DNA of 35,679 bases from Chloroflexota bacterium (lineage in GTDB: Bacteria; Chloroflexota; Dehalococcoidia; Lucifugimonadales; Lucifugimonadaceae): the NCBI GenBank assembly GCA_027624075.1, contig JAQBUH010000005.1, positions 77,198 through 112,876 on the forward strand, in the 5' to 3' direction. Shown piece after piece: positions 16,924 to 24,666 of this stretch. The notes under the pieces were generated by a model. That model had not been told where the DNA came from, did not search any database, and worked only from the letters and a program-made list of their open reading frames with translations. How positions within the stretch are numbered: the stretch's first letter is position 1; each line of letters starts with the position of its first letter. The position numbers and the translations under genes are program-made.

Positions 16924-17667
16924 TCACCCTCTTTCCACCGGACGGTCAATCGCCTTCCGCTGCACTGCGGCCAGTTGGCCGATGCCTGAGCCGGCCAGCT
17001 CCAGCAGCCGGGCAAGCTGGCTTCCGGTGTACGGACGGCCCTCGGCTGTTCCCTGCACTTCAACGAATTCTCCCCCGGCGGTCATAACGATGTTCATATC
17101 CACGTCTGCGCGGGAGTCCTCGTCATAGGCAAGGTCGAGCAGTTCAACGCCTTCCACAACACCGACGCTTACGGCCGCGATGCTTTGGACCAGAGGCTCG
17201 CCATTCACACGGTCCCGCTCTTTCAGCCAGGAGATGGCCCCGGAAAGAGCGACGAATGCCCCGGTGATAGCCGCCGTCCTGGTCCCTCCGTCCGCCCGCA
17301 GGACGTCACAGTCGATGAGGATGGAGTTTTCTCCCAGCGCCTTCAGGTCCACCGCCGCCCTGAGGGACCGGCCTATCAGCCGCTGTATCTCCTGCGTGCG
17401 CCCGCCGAGACCTGGCCCTCGCTCTCTGCGGACCCGCTCGTCGGTCGCACGGGGAAGCATGGCGTACTCGGCGGTGACCCATCCCTGGCCCTGCCCCGTT
17501 AGCCAGCGCGGCACGCCAGCCTCGACCGATGCGGAGCAGATGACGTGGGTGTTCCCGGTTTCGATCAACGCAGAGCCTTCCGCATTCGGCATGAAGCCTG
17601 GTGTGATGCGCACTGGTCTCAACTGGTCTGCCGCCCGCCCGTCAGTTCGAACTAGCGATGAGGTCAA
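16924..17667 (-). CDS. rph: Ribonuclease PH
   Basis: Phosphorolytic 3'-to-5' exoribonuclease that trims tRNA 3' ends, acting as a hexamer. The 247-aa length is typical. Signatures are RTDGRAADQLRP at the N-terminus, GGRTQEIQRLIGRSLR (88-103), the core IDCDVLRADGGTRTAAITGA (118-137) and the acidic metal site in DLAYDEDSRADVDMN (178-192). The start codon is TTG at 17667, supported by AGGAG nine bases upstream; there is no better ATG. It is followed 181 bp downstream by eno, so eno may have its own promoter. It is divergent from the histidine kinase gene. Confidence 0.95.
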   Translation of the reverse strand: MTSSLVRTDGRAADQLRPVRITPGFMPNAEGSALIETGNTHVICSASVEAGVPRWLTGQGQGWVTAEYAMLPRATDERVRRERGPGLGGRTQEIQRLIGRSLRAAVDLKALGENSILIDCDVLRADGGTRTAAITGAFVALSGAISWLKERDRVNGEPLVQSIAAVSVGVVEGVELLDLAYDEDSRADVDMNIVMTAGGEFVEVQGTAEGRPYTGSQLARLLELAGSGIGQLAAVQRKAIDRPVERG

Positions 17668-17884
17668 ATCTCGTTTCTCCTGCTCTGGTCATGTGGGTTG
17701 AGGACGGCGTCGTGCCTCGCCGGGTCCCGGCCATCGCTGTGGCTCGGGCGCCAGGACCCAGCTCCAACAGCGAATCTTGGCCTGCGCCATCTGGACTCGT
17801 GCTCGGGAATATTGCATGAATCTCATAGTGTGCATGTAGTTTGCCGCAGTGTCCCGCCGGTTGGCGCGTGGCATCTTGGTAGCA

Positions 17885-19450
17885 ATGGAAGAGTTGCGCC
17901 ACGAGCCGGATCTGCCGGTTCTGAAAGAGACGGGTCCTGACCGGGATTCTGACCGGATCCCGAAGCCGTTCCCGCTGATTCGCTACTACTTGATTGCCAG
18001 CGTCCTGCTGGTGATCGGCGCGTTCGCGATTATCAACTTCTCAACTCAGCGTATTCAGAGCGACACGGTGATCGATCGCTTGAGGGAAGAGGCTGGACGG
18101 GATGTTGAGCGCGTTTTGTTCGAGATCTCACTGGCGATCACCTCCTATTACCACCCCGGAGACGACCTTGCCACGGCGCTGGCGAGCAACAAACGGGCAC
18201 TGGACCGGGATGTCATCAACGCCTTGAGCGGTAAGCCGATTCTTCGTGTTGACCTGCTGTCCCCATCTGGTGAACTTGTCTACTCGACCGACCCTGAAGC
18301 AGGACCAGCGCTTGCGGCAGCAGATTCCGCAAGCGTGTTGTCCGGACTGCCTGCGAGCCGCTACGAATCTGAATACCCATTAACGCTGTTTAACGGGAAG
18401 TCAGCCAGGATCGCGGCCGTGATCACCGCAAACCCGGTGAACACGGAGTGGAGCGTCGATGGCGTTGGGCCAGTGGCGGTGCTCGTTGCATTCAGAGACG
18501 TGACGGCAGCCGTGTCCGGCACCTCGGGCCAGATTGCGCCAGAGCGAATTGCGGTCATAGCGGGGACGATGGCGGGCCTGTTCCTGTTGCTCTCGTGGAT
18601 CGTAGTGAACGGTCACCGGTTCACGATTCGAGCGAGAGAGCAACTGGCCGGGATGCTTGTGACCGAGCGAGAGATGCGCGGCCAGCTCGATGTGCGGAAC
18701 GCTGAGCTTGAGGAGGCCAACAAAGCCAAGTCACAGTTCCTTTCGATGGTCTCGCACGAGCTTAAAACGCCGTTGACTGCGATTATCTCGTTCACACAGA
18801 GCCTCAATAAGAGTCTTGCCGGCTCACTGGACGAACGGAAGGCTCGCCAGTTCGATGCGCTGGCACGAAACGGCAGGCACTTGAAGCTGTTGATAGATGA
18901 ACTGTTGGACGTTTCGGCGGCGGCGGCGGGCAAGCTGCGGCTTCAGTTTGAAGAGGTGACCGCGAACCTGGTGGCAATCGAGGCCAGCCAGATGGCGCAA
19001 CCTCTGTTCGACGCCAGGAACCAGACGCTCTCTGTCTCTACGCCCGACACCGAGGTGACATTTTCCGGCGATCCGGGACGGCTGCAGCAGGTGATCGCCA
19101 ATCTGTTGAGCAACGCATCCAAATACTCACCTGCCGACTCGGAGATCCGCCTGGAGGTCATGAAGGTCGATGACGCGATCTGTTTCCGGGTTACCGACCA
19201 GGGGAACGGCATCTCTGAGGCTGACCAGAAACGTCTGTTCAGCACGTTCTTCCGGACGGACGACGCCGTGTCGTCAGGGGTTCCCGGCACAGGACTGGGC
19301 CTCGTGATCGTGCGTTCGATAGTCGAGGGCCACGGCGGTGTCGTGAAGATCGACAGCAAACTCGGCTCAGGGACGACTGCGTCCGTTGTGATTCCGTTGA
19401 AGACCGTGCAGCCGGTCGTGCCAGCAGACGAACGGGACGCGGCCGCTTAG
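17885..19450 (+). CDS. Orphan membrane sensor histidine kinase
   Basis: A 521-aa kinase with two membrane segments (about residues 31-52 and 222-241) enclosing a roughly 170-residue extracytoplasmic sensor region of unrecognised type. The cytoplasmic part has a short coiled-coil linker, a HisKA domain with the phospho-acceptor His291 in SHELKTP, and a HATPase domain with an N box (NLLSNASKY, about 406-414), DQGNGIS (438-444) and GTGLGL (468-473). The ligand cannot be told from sequence. No response regulator is next to it, so its partner must be elsewhere. The frame is open to a GTG at 17849 (12 more residues); ATG at 17885 is chosen, but neither has a strong ribosome-binding site. It is convergent with the lipoprotein at 19458-19946. 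Confidence 0.9.
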   Translation: MEELRHEPDLPVLKETGPDRDSDRIPKPFPLIRYYLIASVLLVIGAFAIINFSTQRIQSDTVIDRLREEAGRDVERVLFEISLAITSYYHPGDDLATALASNKRALDRDVINALSGKPILRVDLLSPSGELVYSTDPEAGPALAAADSASVLSGLPASRYESEYPLTLFNGKSARIAAVITANPVNTEWSVDGVGPVAVLVAFRDVTAAVSGTSGQIAPERIAVIAGTMAGLFLLLSWIVVNGHRFTIRAREQLAGMLVTEREMRGQLDVRNAELEEANKAKSQFLSMVSHELKTPLTAIISFTQSLNKSLAGSLDERKARQFDALARNGRHLKLLIDELLDVSAAAAGKLRLQFEEVTANLVAIEASQMAQPLFDARNQTLSVSTPDTEVTFSGDPGRLQQVIANLLSNASKYSPADSEIRLEVMKVDDAICFRVTDQGNGISEADQKRLFSTFFRTDDAVSSGVPGTGLGLVIVRSIVEGHGGVVKIDSKLGSGTTASVVIPLKTVQPVVPADERDAAA

Positions 19451-19457
19451 CAGATGG

Positions 19458-19946
19458 TCACGGCAGGGCTGGGATCTCGCCGCAGGCGGTGAAGGTGGCG
19501 AAGTCTGCAAACGATAGGTGCAGGTTGACGGAAAAGGCGCCGGTCGCCACGTCCTCGATGCTGATGCCGGGAAAATCTGTAACCGAGTGGCCACCGATCA
19601 CATTTTCGAGGCTGTGCACGACGACACCGAGTTGATCGCAGGTGCCCAGGTGGATATGCGCAGGTTGAGCCACTGCCTCTGACGGCGTCACACTGACGTC
19701 TACCTTGAGGCTTCCGTCCGCTTCCGAGAGCGTGGCCCACCCCGTTTGATAAACGCCGGTCGGGGCTTCAAGCCATATTCGTCCCGTTGTCTCCGTGACT
19801 TCGGAGATGGGCGTGTCACCAGAACTCCCGGCCAGCGGCGTAAAGTCTGCGACGGGGATGGCCTGTGCCGATCCGCATGCGGCGGCAAGCAGAGCGACTG
19901 CGAGGGTGAGCGCGGCGGCTAGTGGGCGGCGGGTAAACATGGGCAT
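19458..19946 (-). CDS. CHRD-like lipoprotein of unknown function
   Basis: A secreted lipoprotein of about 162 aa. The ATG at 19946 gives a signal peptide with Arg-Arg, a hydrophobic core and lipobox LLAAAC (Cys24); another ATG two codons later (19940) is equally possible. The longer reading frame to 20012 adds 22 non-signal-like residues and is rejected. The mature part has a beta-rich pattern ending around QPAHIHLGTCDQLG and VVHSLENVIGGHSVT, resembling CHRD-type domains in which a His-containing strand and a Gly-Thr-Cys turn recur. The function is not known. Its stop lies 7 bp from the convergent histidine kinase stop with no obvious terminator between. Confidence 0.75.
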   Translation of the reverse strand: MPMFTRRPLAAALTLAVALLAAACGSAQAIPVADFTPLAGSSGDTPISEVTETTGRIWLEAPTGVYQTGWATLSEADGSLKVDVSVTPSEAVAQPAHIHLGTCDQLGVVVHSLENVIGGHSVTDFPGISIEDVATGAFSVNLHLSFADFATFTACGEIPALP

Positions 19947-20156
19947 TTGGGTGTGATCTCTGGCGGCTACCGGGTTCCGTGCCCCATTGGTGGTATCGTA
20001 TGTCCGCCTCACGGCAGAAGGCCGGGGGATTACAGCGATAACAGGTGCGTGCTGTCCCGCATGGTTTTATTTCTTGTATTGCGCCCGTCCGGCTTGTTCT
20101 GGCCGCAGACGGACATCAGTCCCTGGGAATTCCCTGAGATCAATAGAGGTTGACCG

Positions 20157-21071
20157 ATGAAGATTGCGGTTATGGGCGCAGGCGCCGTTGGCGGATATTT
20201 TGGCGGTGTCCTGGCGAACGGCGGAGAGGACGTGACGCTGATTGCCCGCGGCGCACACGGCGACGCGATCAACCGGGACGGACTGAAGGTGGAGAGCCAC
20301 TGGGGCAACTTCACGGTCAAAGTGGCGGCAACTCCTGACCCATCGCAGCTCGGGCCGGTCGACCTGGTCCTGCACTGCGTGAAGCTCTACTCAAACCCGG
20401 AGGCGCTGAGCTTAATCAAGCCGATAGTCGGTCCATCGACAACGATTCTCACCGTCCAGAACGGCGTGACGAGCGGAGAAATCATCGCCGGACGCTACGG
20501 GTGGGAGCGGGTGCTGCAGGGGGCGACGTACATCGAGGCGGCGATTGCCGGGCCTGGTCAGATAGAGCAGTCCGGGTCAACCGCCCGCATCGAGTTCGGT
20601 GAGAGGGACGGCTCGCAATCGGCGCGTACAGATGAAATTTTCAAAGTGCTGGACCGGCCGGGAATCCAGGTCGGAATAAGCTCAGACATCGTCTCCACAC
20701 TGTGGACAAAGTTGGTTGCAGTCGGGTCGTTCGGCACGGTGATGACGGCTGCCCGCGCCAGCCTGCCGGAGGTGTTGTCTGGTCCTGAGGGTGAGAACAC
20801 CATACGGACCGTGATGGAGGAGATCATCGCTGTCGGGCGCTCAGAGGGTGTGAGGTTTGCTCCAGGAGTCGTAGACGAGAAGCTGCGTGGCGGGATTGAA
20901 GAAGCAGACGAGTTCAAGTCCTCGCTCCAGTACGACCTGACACACGGGAAGCCGCTGGAGCTGGATGACATTCTTGGCGCGGTTGTCAAGAAGGGGCGAG
21001 CTTCCGGCATTCCTGTCCCGGCGTCCGCCGCGCTGGTGATGACGCTCGAAAAGTTTAAGCGCGGCAGTTAG
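20157..21071 (+). CDS. 2-dehydropantoate 2-reductase family (PanE/ApbA) oxidoreductase
   Basis: A 304-aa NADP-dependent reductase of the ketopantoate reductase family. MGAGAVGG (6-13) is the nucleotide-binding loop, VKLY (75-78) the cofactor region, Lys185 (LWTKL) the expected catalytic lysine and Glu268 (PLELDDI) the conserved acid, followed by the usual GAVVKKGRASGIPVP segment. AGAGGT lies six bases before ATG. Pantothenate synthesis would be the default role, but panB and panC are not nearby. The RraA-family gene follows 21 bp later, which may instead point to catabolism of a 2-oxo or hydroxy acid. The family is secure; the substrate is open, so no symbol is given. Confidence 0.9.
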   Translation: MKIAVMGAGAVGGYFGGVLANGGEDVTLIARGAHGDAINRDGLKVESHWGNFTVKVAATPDPSQLGPVDLVLHCVKLYSNPEALSLIKPIVGPSTTILTVQNGVTSGEIIAGRYGWERVLQGATYIEAAIAGPGQIEQSGSTARIEFGERDGSQSARTDEIFKVLDRPGIQVGISSDIVSTLWTKLVAVGSFGTVMTAARASLPEVLSGPEGENTIRTVMEEIIAVGRSEGVRFAPGVVDEKLRGGIEEADEFKSSLQYDLTHGKPLELDDILGAVVKKGRASGIPVPASAALVMTLEKFKRGS

Positions 21072-21092
21072 CCGGCGAGTTGGAGTGGAAAA

Positions 21093-21818
21093 TTGGCAGA
21101 CGCATCAGCGACGGTGGTTTCTGACGAGGTGCTGGCGAAGCTTGCAGAGCTTCCGACGCAGACGCTGATCGATGGACTCTGGGTGCACGACTGGCCCCAG
21201 TCGATGATCCACGGCGCAAGACCGCTCTTCCCTGGCCAGAGGATGGCCGGGCGGGCGGTGACGCTGAGGTTCGTCTATCACCGGCCAGACGTCGTGGCGG
21301 ACAAGCCAAAGGGCGAGCAATCACCCGAGTACGTTGCCTTCGAGCTCTGCGGCCCCAACGAGGTCCTGGTGGCGTCCGCAGTCGGCCCGTGGGAGTCGAT
21401 CGGCGGTGATATCAAGTTCCTCCGTCTCGCTCAGCGGAAGGTAGGCGGGCTCGTCACGGACGGCTCCGTCAGGGACACAGGAGTGCTGAGGGAGTACGGC
21501 TTTCCCGTGTTCTCACACTCGAGCACCGCCAAGCAGGGGCCGGGAGTGATGCAGCCGTGGGGCGTGAACGAGGTGATCTCATGCGGCGGCGTGGTTGTGC
21601 GGCCCGGTGATGTGATTGTTGGCGACGACGATGGCGTCGTGGTGGTCCCGGCTTCGATGGCGGAGAAGGTGCTTGAGGTTGCGGCGGAGCGTGAGGCCGT
21701 CGAGCAGGTGGTGAAGAAGGAGTTGCAGCGGAACCCCGGATCGCCCGGCAAGTACTACCCGTTCAACGACGCCACATGGAAGCTGTACGAGGAGTACAAG
21801 AAGCGCGGCGAGGCTTAG
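21093..21818 (+). CDS. RraA-family protein (possible HMG/CHA aldolase or oxaloacetate decarboxylase)
   Basis: A 241-aa RraA-fold protein. The family covers regulators of RNase E and metal-dependent 4-hydroxy-4-methyl-2-oxoglutarate aldolase/oxaloacetate decarboxylase enzymes. The conserved active-site motif GGLVTDGSVRDTGVL has Asp123, Arg127 and Asp128, the residues that bind metal and substrate in the aldolase type, and GDVIVGDDDGVVVVP follows. The C-terminal 40 residues form a charged helix. The start is TTG at 21093 with GGAGTGG just upstream; no ATG fits. It is tightly spaced after the PanE-like gene. Its stop codon overlaps the convergent GDPD stop inside a hairpin (21810-21830). Confidence 0.85.
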   Translation: MADASATVVSDEVLAKLAELPTQTLIDGLWVHDWPQSMIHGARPLFPGQRMAGRAVTLRFVYHRPDVVADKPKGEQSPEYVAFELCGPNEVLVASAVGPWESIGGDIKFLRLAQRKVGGLVTDGSVRDTGVLREYGFPVFSHSSTAKQGPGVMQPWGVNEVISCGGVVVRPGDVIVGDDDGVVVVPASMAEKVLEVAAEREAVEQVVKKELQRNPGSPGKYYPFNDATWKLYEEYKKRGEA

Positions 21819-21830
21819 CTGTTAAGCCTC
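21810..21830. terminator. Hairpin containing both stop codons of convergent genes
   Basis: GAGGCTTA and TAAGCCTC form a perfect 8-bp stem with loop GCTGT. The stem contains TAG (21816-21818) of the RraA-family gene and, on the other strand, TAA (21817-21815) of the GDPD gene. Neither side has a long T-tract, so efficiency as a terminator is uncertain. Confidence 0.5.
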
Positions 21831-22570
21831 CGGCGCAGTTCGGTCGGGTGCCATGTGAGGACGGCGTCAGGGCCGGCTTCCACCGCCTCCTGGGCCTTAT
21901 TCACATCCTTCGAGACCGCGTCGCCTGAGACGAACAGCTTCTTACCCGCGGTGTGCACGGCCTCGACATCGGCGGCAGATGGCACGAAGCGGCCGTAGAT
22001 CCACTTCGAGTACGGATCTTTAATGGCGGCCGCCAGCGCCTCTGCAGTCTCTGCCAGCGCTGAGCACTGGAACTGCGCGCTGCCCTCGTAGAAGCGGCGG
22101 CGGACATCCACGGACTGGCCGATGACGCCGATTCCGACCGTCCTGTCCATCACTCCGTGGCCTGCAAGCGCGCCGCAGATCATGTTGATGATCCCGGGCT
22201 GAAGGGTTCTCACATGGAGCGCCATGGCAGGGCTCAGCTTTGCCGGGTCTGCGACAGGTGCTCTGCTCGCGACAAGCGAGAGGGTTTCATCGAAGGTCGG
22301 CACCTTCACCCCGGCGAACTGCTTGCCCTTCCATGACCCGGCGTCAAGCTCCCGCACCTCAGCGAGTGACATCTGCGCAATTCGGCCGGCGCCGTCTGTG
22401 GTGCGGTCAACCGTGTCGTCATGGAGCACGACCAACTGCTGGTCTGCGGTCATCGCAAGGTCGAACTCGAAGCCCATGCCAAGGTCCAGCGCCGCCTCAA
22501 AAGCCGGGAGCGTGTTCTCGGGATAGGTGTCGTCGAGTCCTCTGTGAGCTATCAGCACGGTGCTGGTCAT
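21815..22570 (-). CDS. Glycerophosphodiester phosphodiesterase family protein
   Basis: A 251-aa TIM-barrel enzyme that hydrolyses glycerophosphodiesters to glycerol 3-phosphate and an alcohol. Conserved residues are His9-Arg10 (AHRG), PENT (17-20), the metal ligands Glu35 and Asp37 (FEFDLAMTAD) and His50 (VVLHDDTVDRTTDG). The frame runs upstream to 22639, but the ATG at 22570 places HRG at the normal position. No signal peptide is visible, so it is cytoplasmic. The C-terminal half is less typical than the N-terminal half, so the exact substrate is uncertain. It is downstream of argH and a lipoprotein on the same strand, with a 105-bp gap. Confidence 0.88.
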   Translation of the reverse strand: MTSTVLIAHRGLDDTYPENTLPAFEAALDLGMGFEFDLAMTADQQLVVLHDDTVDRTTDGAGRIAQMSLAEVRELDAGSWKGKQFAGVKVPTFDETLSLVASRAPVADPAKLSPAMALHVRTLQPGIINMICGALAGHGVMDRTVGIGVIGQSVDVRRRFYEGSAQFQCSALAETAEALAAAIKDPYSKWIYGRFVPSAADVEAVHTAGKKLFVSGDAVSKDVNKAQEAVEAGPDAVLTWHPTELRRRLNS

Positions 22571-22675
22571 TTCGTTGTCCTGGTGTGGCTGTCTGATGTG
22601 GTGAGTAGGGCGTGCGGCGAGACGTGCGGGCTGTCTCAAGTGGCAAACGGCGATGCCATCCAGGTGAGTTCACGG

Positions 22676-23095
22676 CTATGAGTCAGCTTTTTCTATCCGG
22701 AGCAGCAACTCATACTGGTCCTGCGCCACTCCGCCGACAGGCGGCGGAGATGGCCTGAGTTCCAACAGCGTGATGGTAAACCGGTCCACGACGAGCGTCG
22801 GCGGCGCACCGGGCCCCATCTCGATAGTTGACTCTGCTGGAGTGCCGCCATCGACGATCGTCTTGATTGTTACAAACGCCTCGCCGGCCCGCACACACTG
22901 CACGCCGGCAGGGCATCGGGAGTCGTTTGTGACTCGAACAAACTCGACCACGATTCCGTCATCGGTGGAGCCGAAACCCAGCCCGTTCGGAATCGTCAGC
23001 GTGCCCTCAACCGGGCTTGAAGAGCTTGAAGTGGCGCAGGCCGTAAACACAGCAATGACCAGCAGCAGACCCAGAAGGAAGATCCCTCGCCGCAT
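22676..23095 (-). CDS. Small lipoprotein with CPAG-x-QC motif, unknown function
   Basis: A 139-aa predicted lipoprotein: basic start MRRG, hydrophobic core and lipobox VFTAC (Cys20), then a Ser-rich linker. The mature domain is beta-rich, with a Cys pair in DSRCPAGVQCVRAGEA, a pattern seen in small secreted proteins of unknown function. The ribosome-binding site GGAGGAA lies within the last codons of argH and the ATG is 3 bp after the argH stop, so it is probably translated by coupling with argH. A link to arginine metabolism is not implied by its sequence. Confidence 0.75.
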   Translation of the reverse strand: MRRGIFLLGLLLVIAVFTACATSSSSSPVEGTLTIPNGLGFGSTDDGIVVEFVRVTNDSRCPAGVQCVRAGEAFVTIKTIVDGGTPAESTIEMGPGAPPTLVVDRFTITLLELRPSPPPVGGVAQDQYELLLRIEKADS

Positions 23096-23098
23096 GGC

Positions 23099-24490
23099 TT
23101 ATTCCTCCGCAACCGTTGCGTGCAATCGTCCGTAGGCTTTCTGTACAGCGTCCATTACCCGCTCAGGAGCCGTCCCGCCCGGCACGTCTCTGGCCTCCAC
23201 CGCACTTTTAAGCGTCACAGTCATCACGTCCTCGTCGAATAGTTTAGACGCCGACCTGAAGTCGTCCATCGTTAGCTCGCCAAACCCTTTGCCAGCTGCG
23301 ATGCTCTGTTTTGCGAGTGCGGCCACCGCGATGTACGCCTTGCGGAACGGCACACCCTTGCGCACCAGGTAGTCAGCGATGTCTGTGGCGAGCACATAGC
23401 TGCTTTCCGCGGCCAGCCGCATGCGGTCCACTCCGACCGTCATGCCGCGCACCATCCCGGCTGCGGCCGAAAGCGCCGGCATCACCGTGTCCGCTGCATC
23501 GAACAGACCCTCCTTGTCCTCCTGGAGGTCACGGTTGTATGTAAGCGGAAGGCCCTTCACGGTCGTCAGCAGCGCCATGAGATGGCCGTATACGCGGCCG
23601 GTCTTGCCGCGGATTAGCTCGGCAAAGTCAGGGTTGCGCTTCTGGGGCATTATGCTGGAGCCTGAGGTGTATTCGTCTGGCAGCCGGATGAAGCCAAACT
23701 CGTCCGAAGACCAGGTCACGAACTCCTCGGCAAGCCGCGAAAGGTGCGCCATGGTGACCGATGCGGCGAACAGGTAGTAGAGGATGAAGTCGCGGTCAGA
23801 GACTGCGTCCATGCTGTTGGAGGAGATTGCGGCAAAGCCCAACTCTTCGGCGACCGACTCACGGTCCAGCGGGTATGGAGAGCCGGCCATGGCGCCGCTT
23901 CCCAGCGGCAGAACGTCTGCGGCGCGCCTCGCGGCAAGGAAGCGGCCAGCGTCGCGATCGAACATCTCGAAGTAAGCCAGCAGGTGATGGCCGAACACGA
24001 CAGGCTGACCGCGCTGCATGTGCGTGTAGCCGGGGAGAATGGTTTCTGTGTGCCGCTCCGCCTGCGTCAGGAGCGCCCGTTGGAGGTCACGGAGCGCCGC
24101 CACCGCATCGCTTGCGGCGCTCTTCACCCAGAGCCTTGTGTCCGTCGCAACCTGATCGTTCCTGGACCTGGCTGTGTGCAGACGTCCCGCCGTCTCGCCG
24201 ATGATCTCATGCAGGCGCGACTCCACGTTCATGTGGATGTCTTCCAGCTCCGGCTTCCACTTGAACTCGCCGTCAGATATCTCGCGCTCGATCTGCCGCA
24301 GCCCTTCGACAATCGTGTCTGCGTCAGCGGTGGGAATGATCTCCTGGCGTCCAAGCATGCGCGCATGCGCTATCGACCCTGCGATGTCTTCGCTGTACAG
24401 CCTGCGGTCGTAGTGCAGCGATTGTGTGAAGTCACTGGCCAGCCTCGCTCCGCGTGCCGCCGCCGCCGGGTCGTTTTCGTGATCGGTCAT
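23099..24490 (-). CDS. argH: Argininosuccinate lyase
   Basis: Splits argininosuccinate into arginine and fumarate, the final step of arginine synthesis. The 463-aa length is normal for this fumarase/aspartase-superfamily tetramer. Signatures include HTARSRNDQVATDTRLW (105-121), YTHMQRGQPV (155-164) and the superfamily loop GSSIMPQKRNP (277-287), with the catalytic serine in that loop. ATG is preceded by GGAG at good spacing. The gene is on the same strand as argG, but a plus-strand pair (ThDP enzyme and VOC protein) separates them, so argH needs its own promoter in the 176-bp divergent region. Confidence 0.97.
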   Translation of the reverse strand: MTDHENDPAAAARGARLASDFTQSLHYDRRLYSEDIAGSIAHARMLGRQEIIPTADADTIVEGLRQIEREISDGEFKWKPELEDIHMNVESRLHEIIGETAGRLHTARSRNDQVATDTRLWVKSAASDAVAALRDLQRALLTQAERHTETILPGYTHMQRGQPVVFGHHLLAYFEMFDRDAGRFLAARRAADVLPLGSGAMAGSPYPLDRESVAEELGFAAISSNSMDAVSDRDFILYYLFAASVTMAHLSRLAEEFVTWSSDEFGFIRLPDEYTSGSSIMPQKRNPDFAELIRGKTGRVYGHLMALLTTVKGLPLTYNRDLQEDKEGLFDAADTVMPALSAAAGMVRGMTVGVDRMRLAAESSYVLATDIADYLVRKGVPFRKAYIAVAALAKQSIAAGKGFGELTMDDFRSASKLFDEDVMTVTLKSAVEARDVPGGTAPERVMDAVQKAYGRLHATVAEE

Positions 24491-24544
24491 CTATTACTCC
24501 GCGCGATGCGTCCGGCGTGCCGTGCCCCGGGGGCTGTCAAACAG

Positions 24545-24604
24545 GTGTACTGCAATTATTGTCTTGCCGGGCGGCTGAGCGCCACCCAACTTCTAGCAGT
24601 ACAC
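24545..24604. repeat. Interrupted inverted repeat in the argH/ThDP-enzyme divergent region
   Basis: GTGTACTGC (24545-24553) and its exact reverse complement GCAGTACAC (24596-24604) are separated by 42 bp, with half-site centres 51 bp apart, close to five helical turns. The region lies between the divergent starts of argH and the ThDP enzyme. It could be a looping operator or chance; a 9-bp match over this distance is not rare in several kb of intergenic DNA. Confidence 0.3.
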
Positions 24605-24666
24605 TCCCGTTCGGCGCAAAATCCTGCGCTGGCCCGGACACAAGCCGTCAACACAGAGAGAGCAGC

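Noticed and set aside
24454..24666. 71-residue N-terminal extension of the ThDP enzyme
   Set aside because: Pro/Ser/Cys-rich, overlaps the argH start region, and the ATG at 24667 gives the normal family N-terminus.
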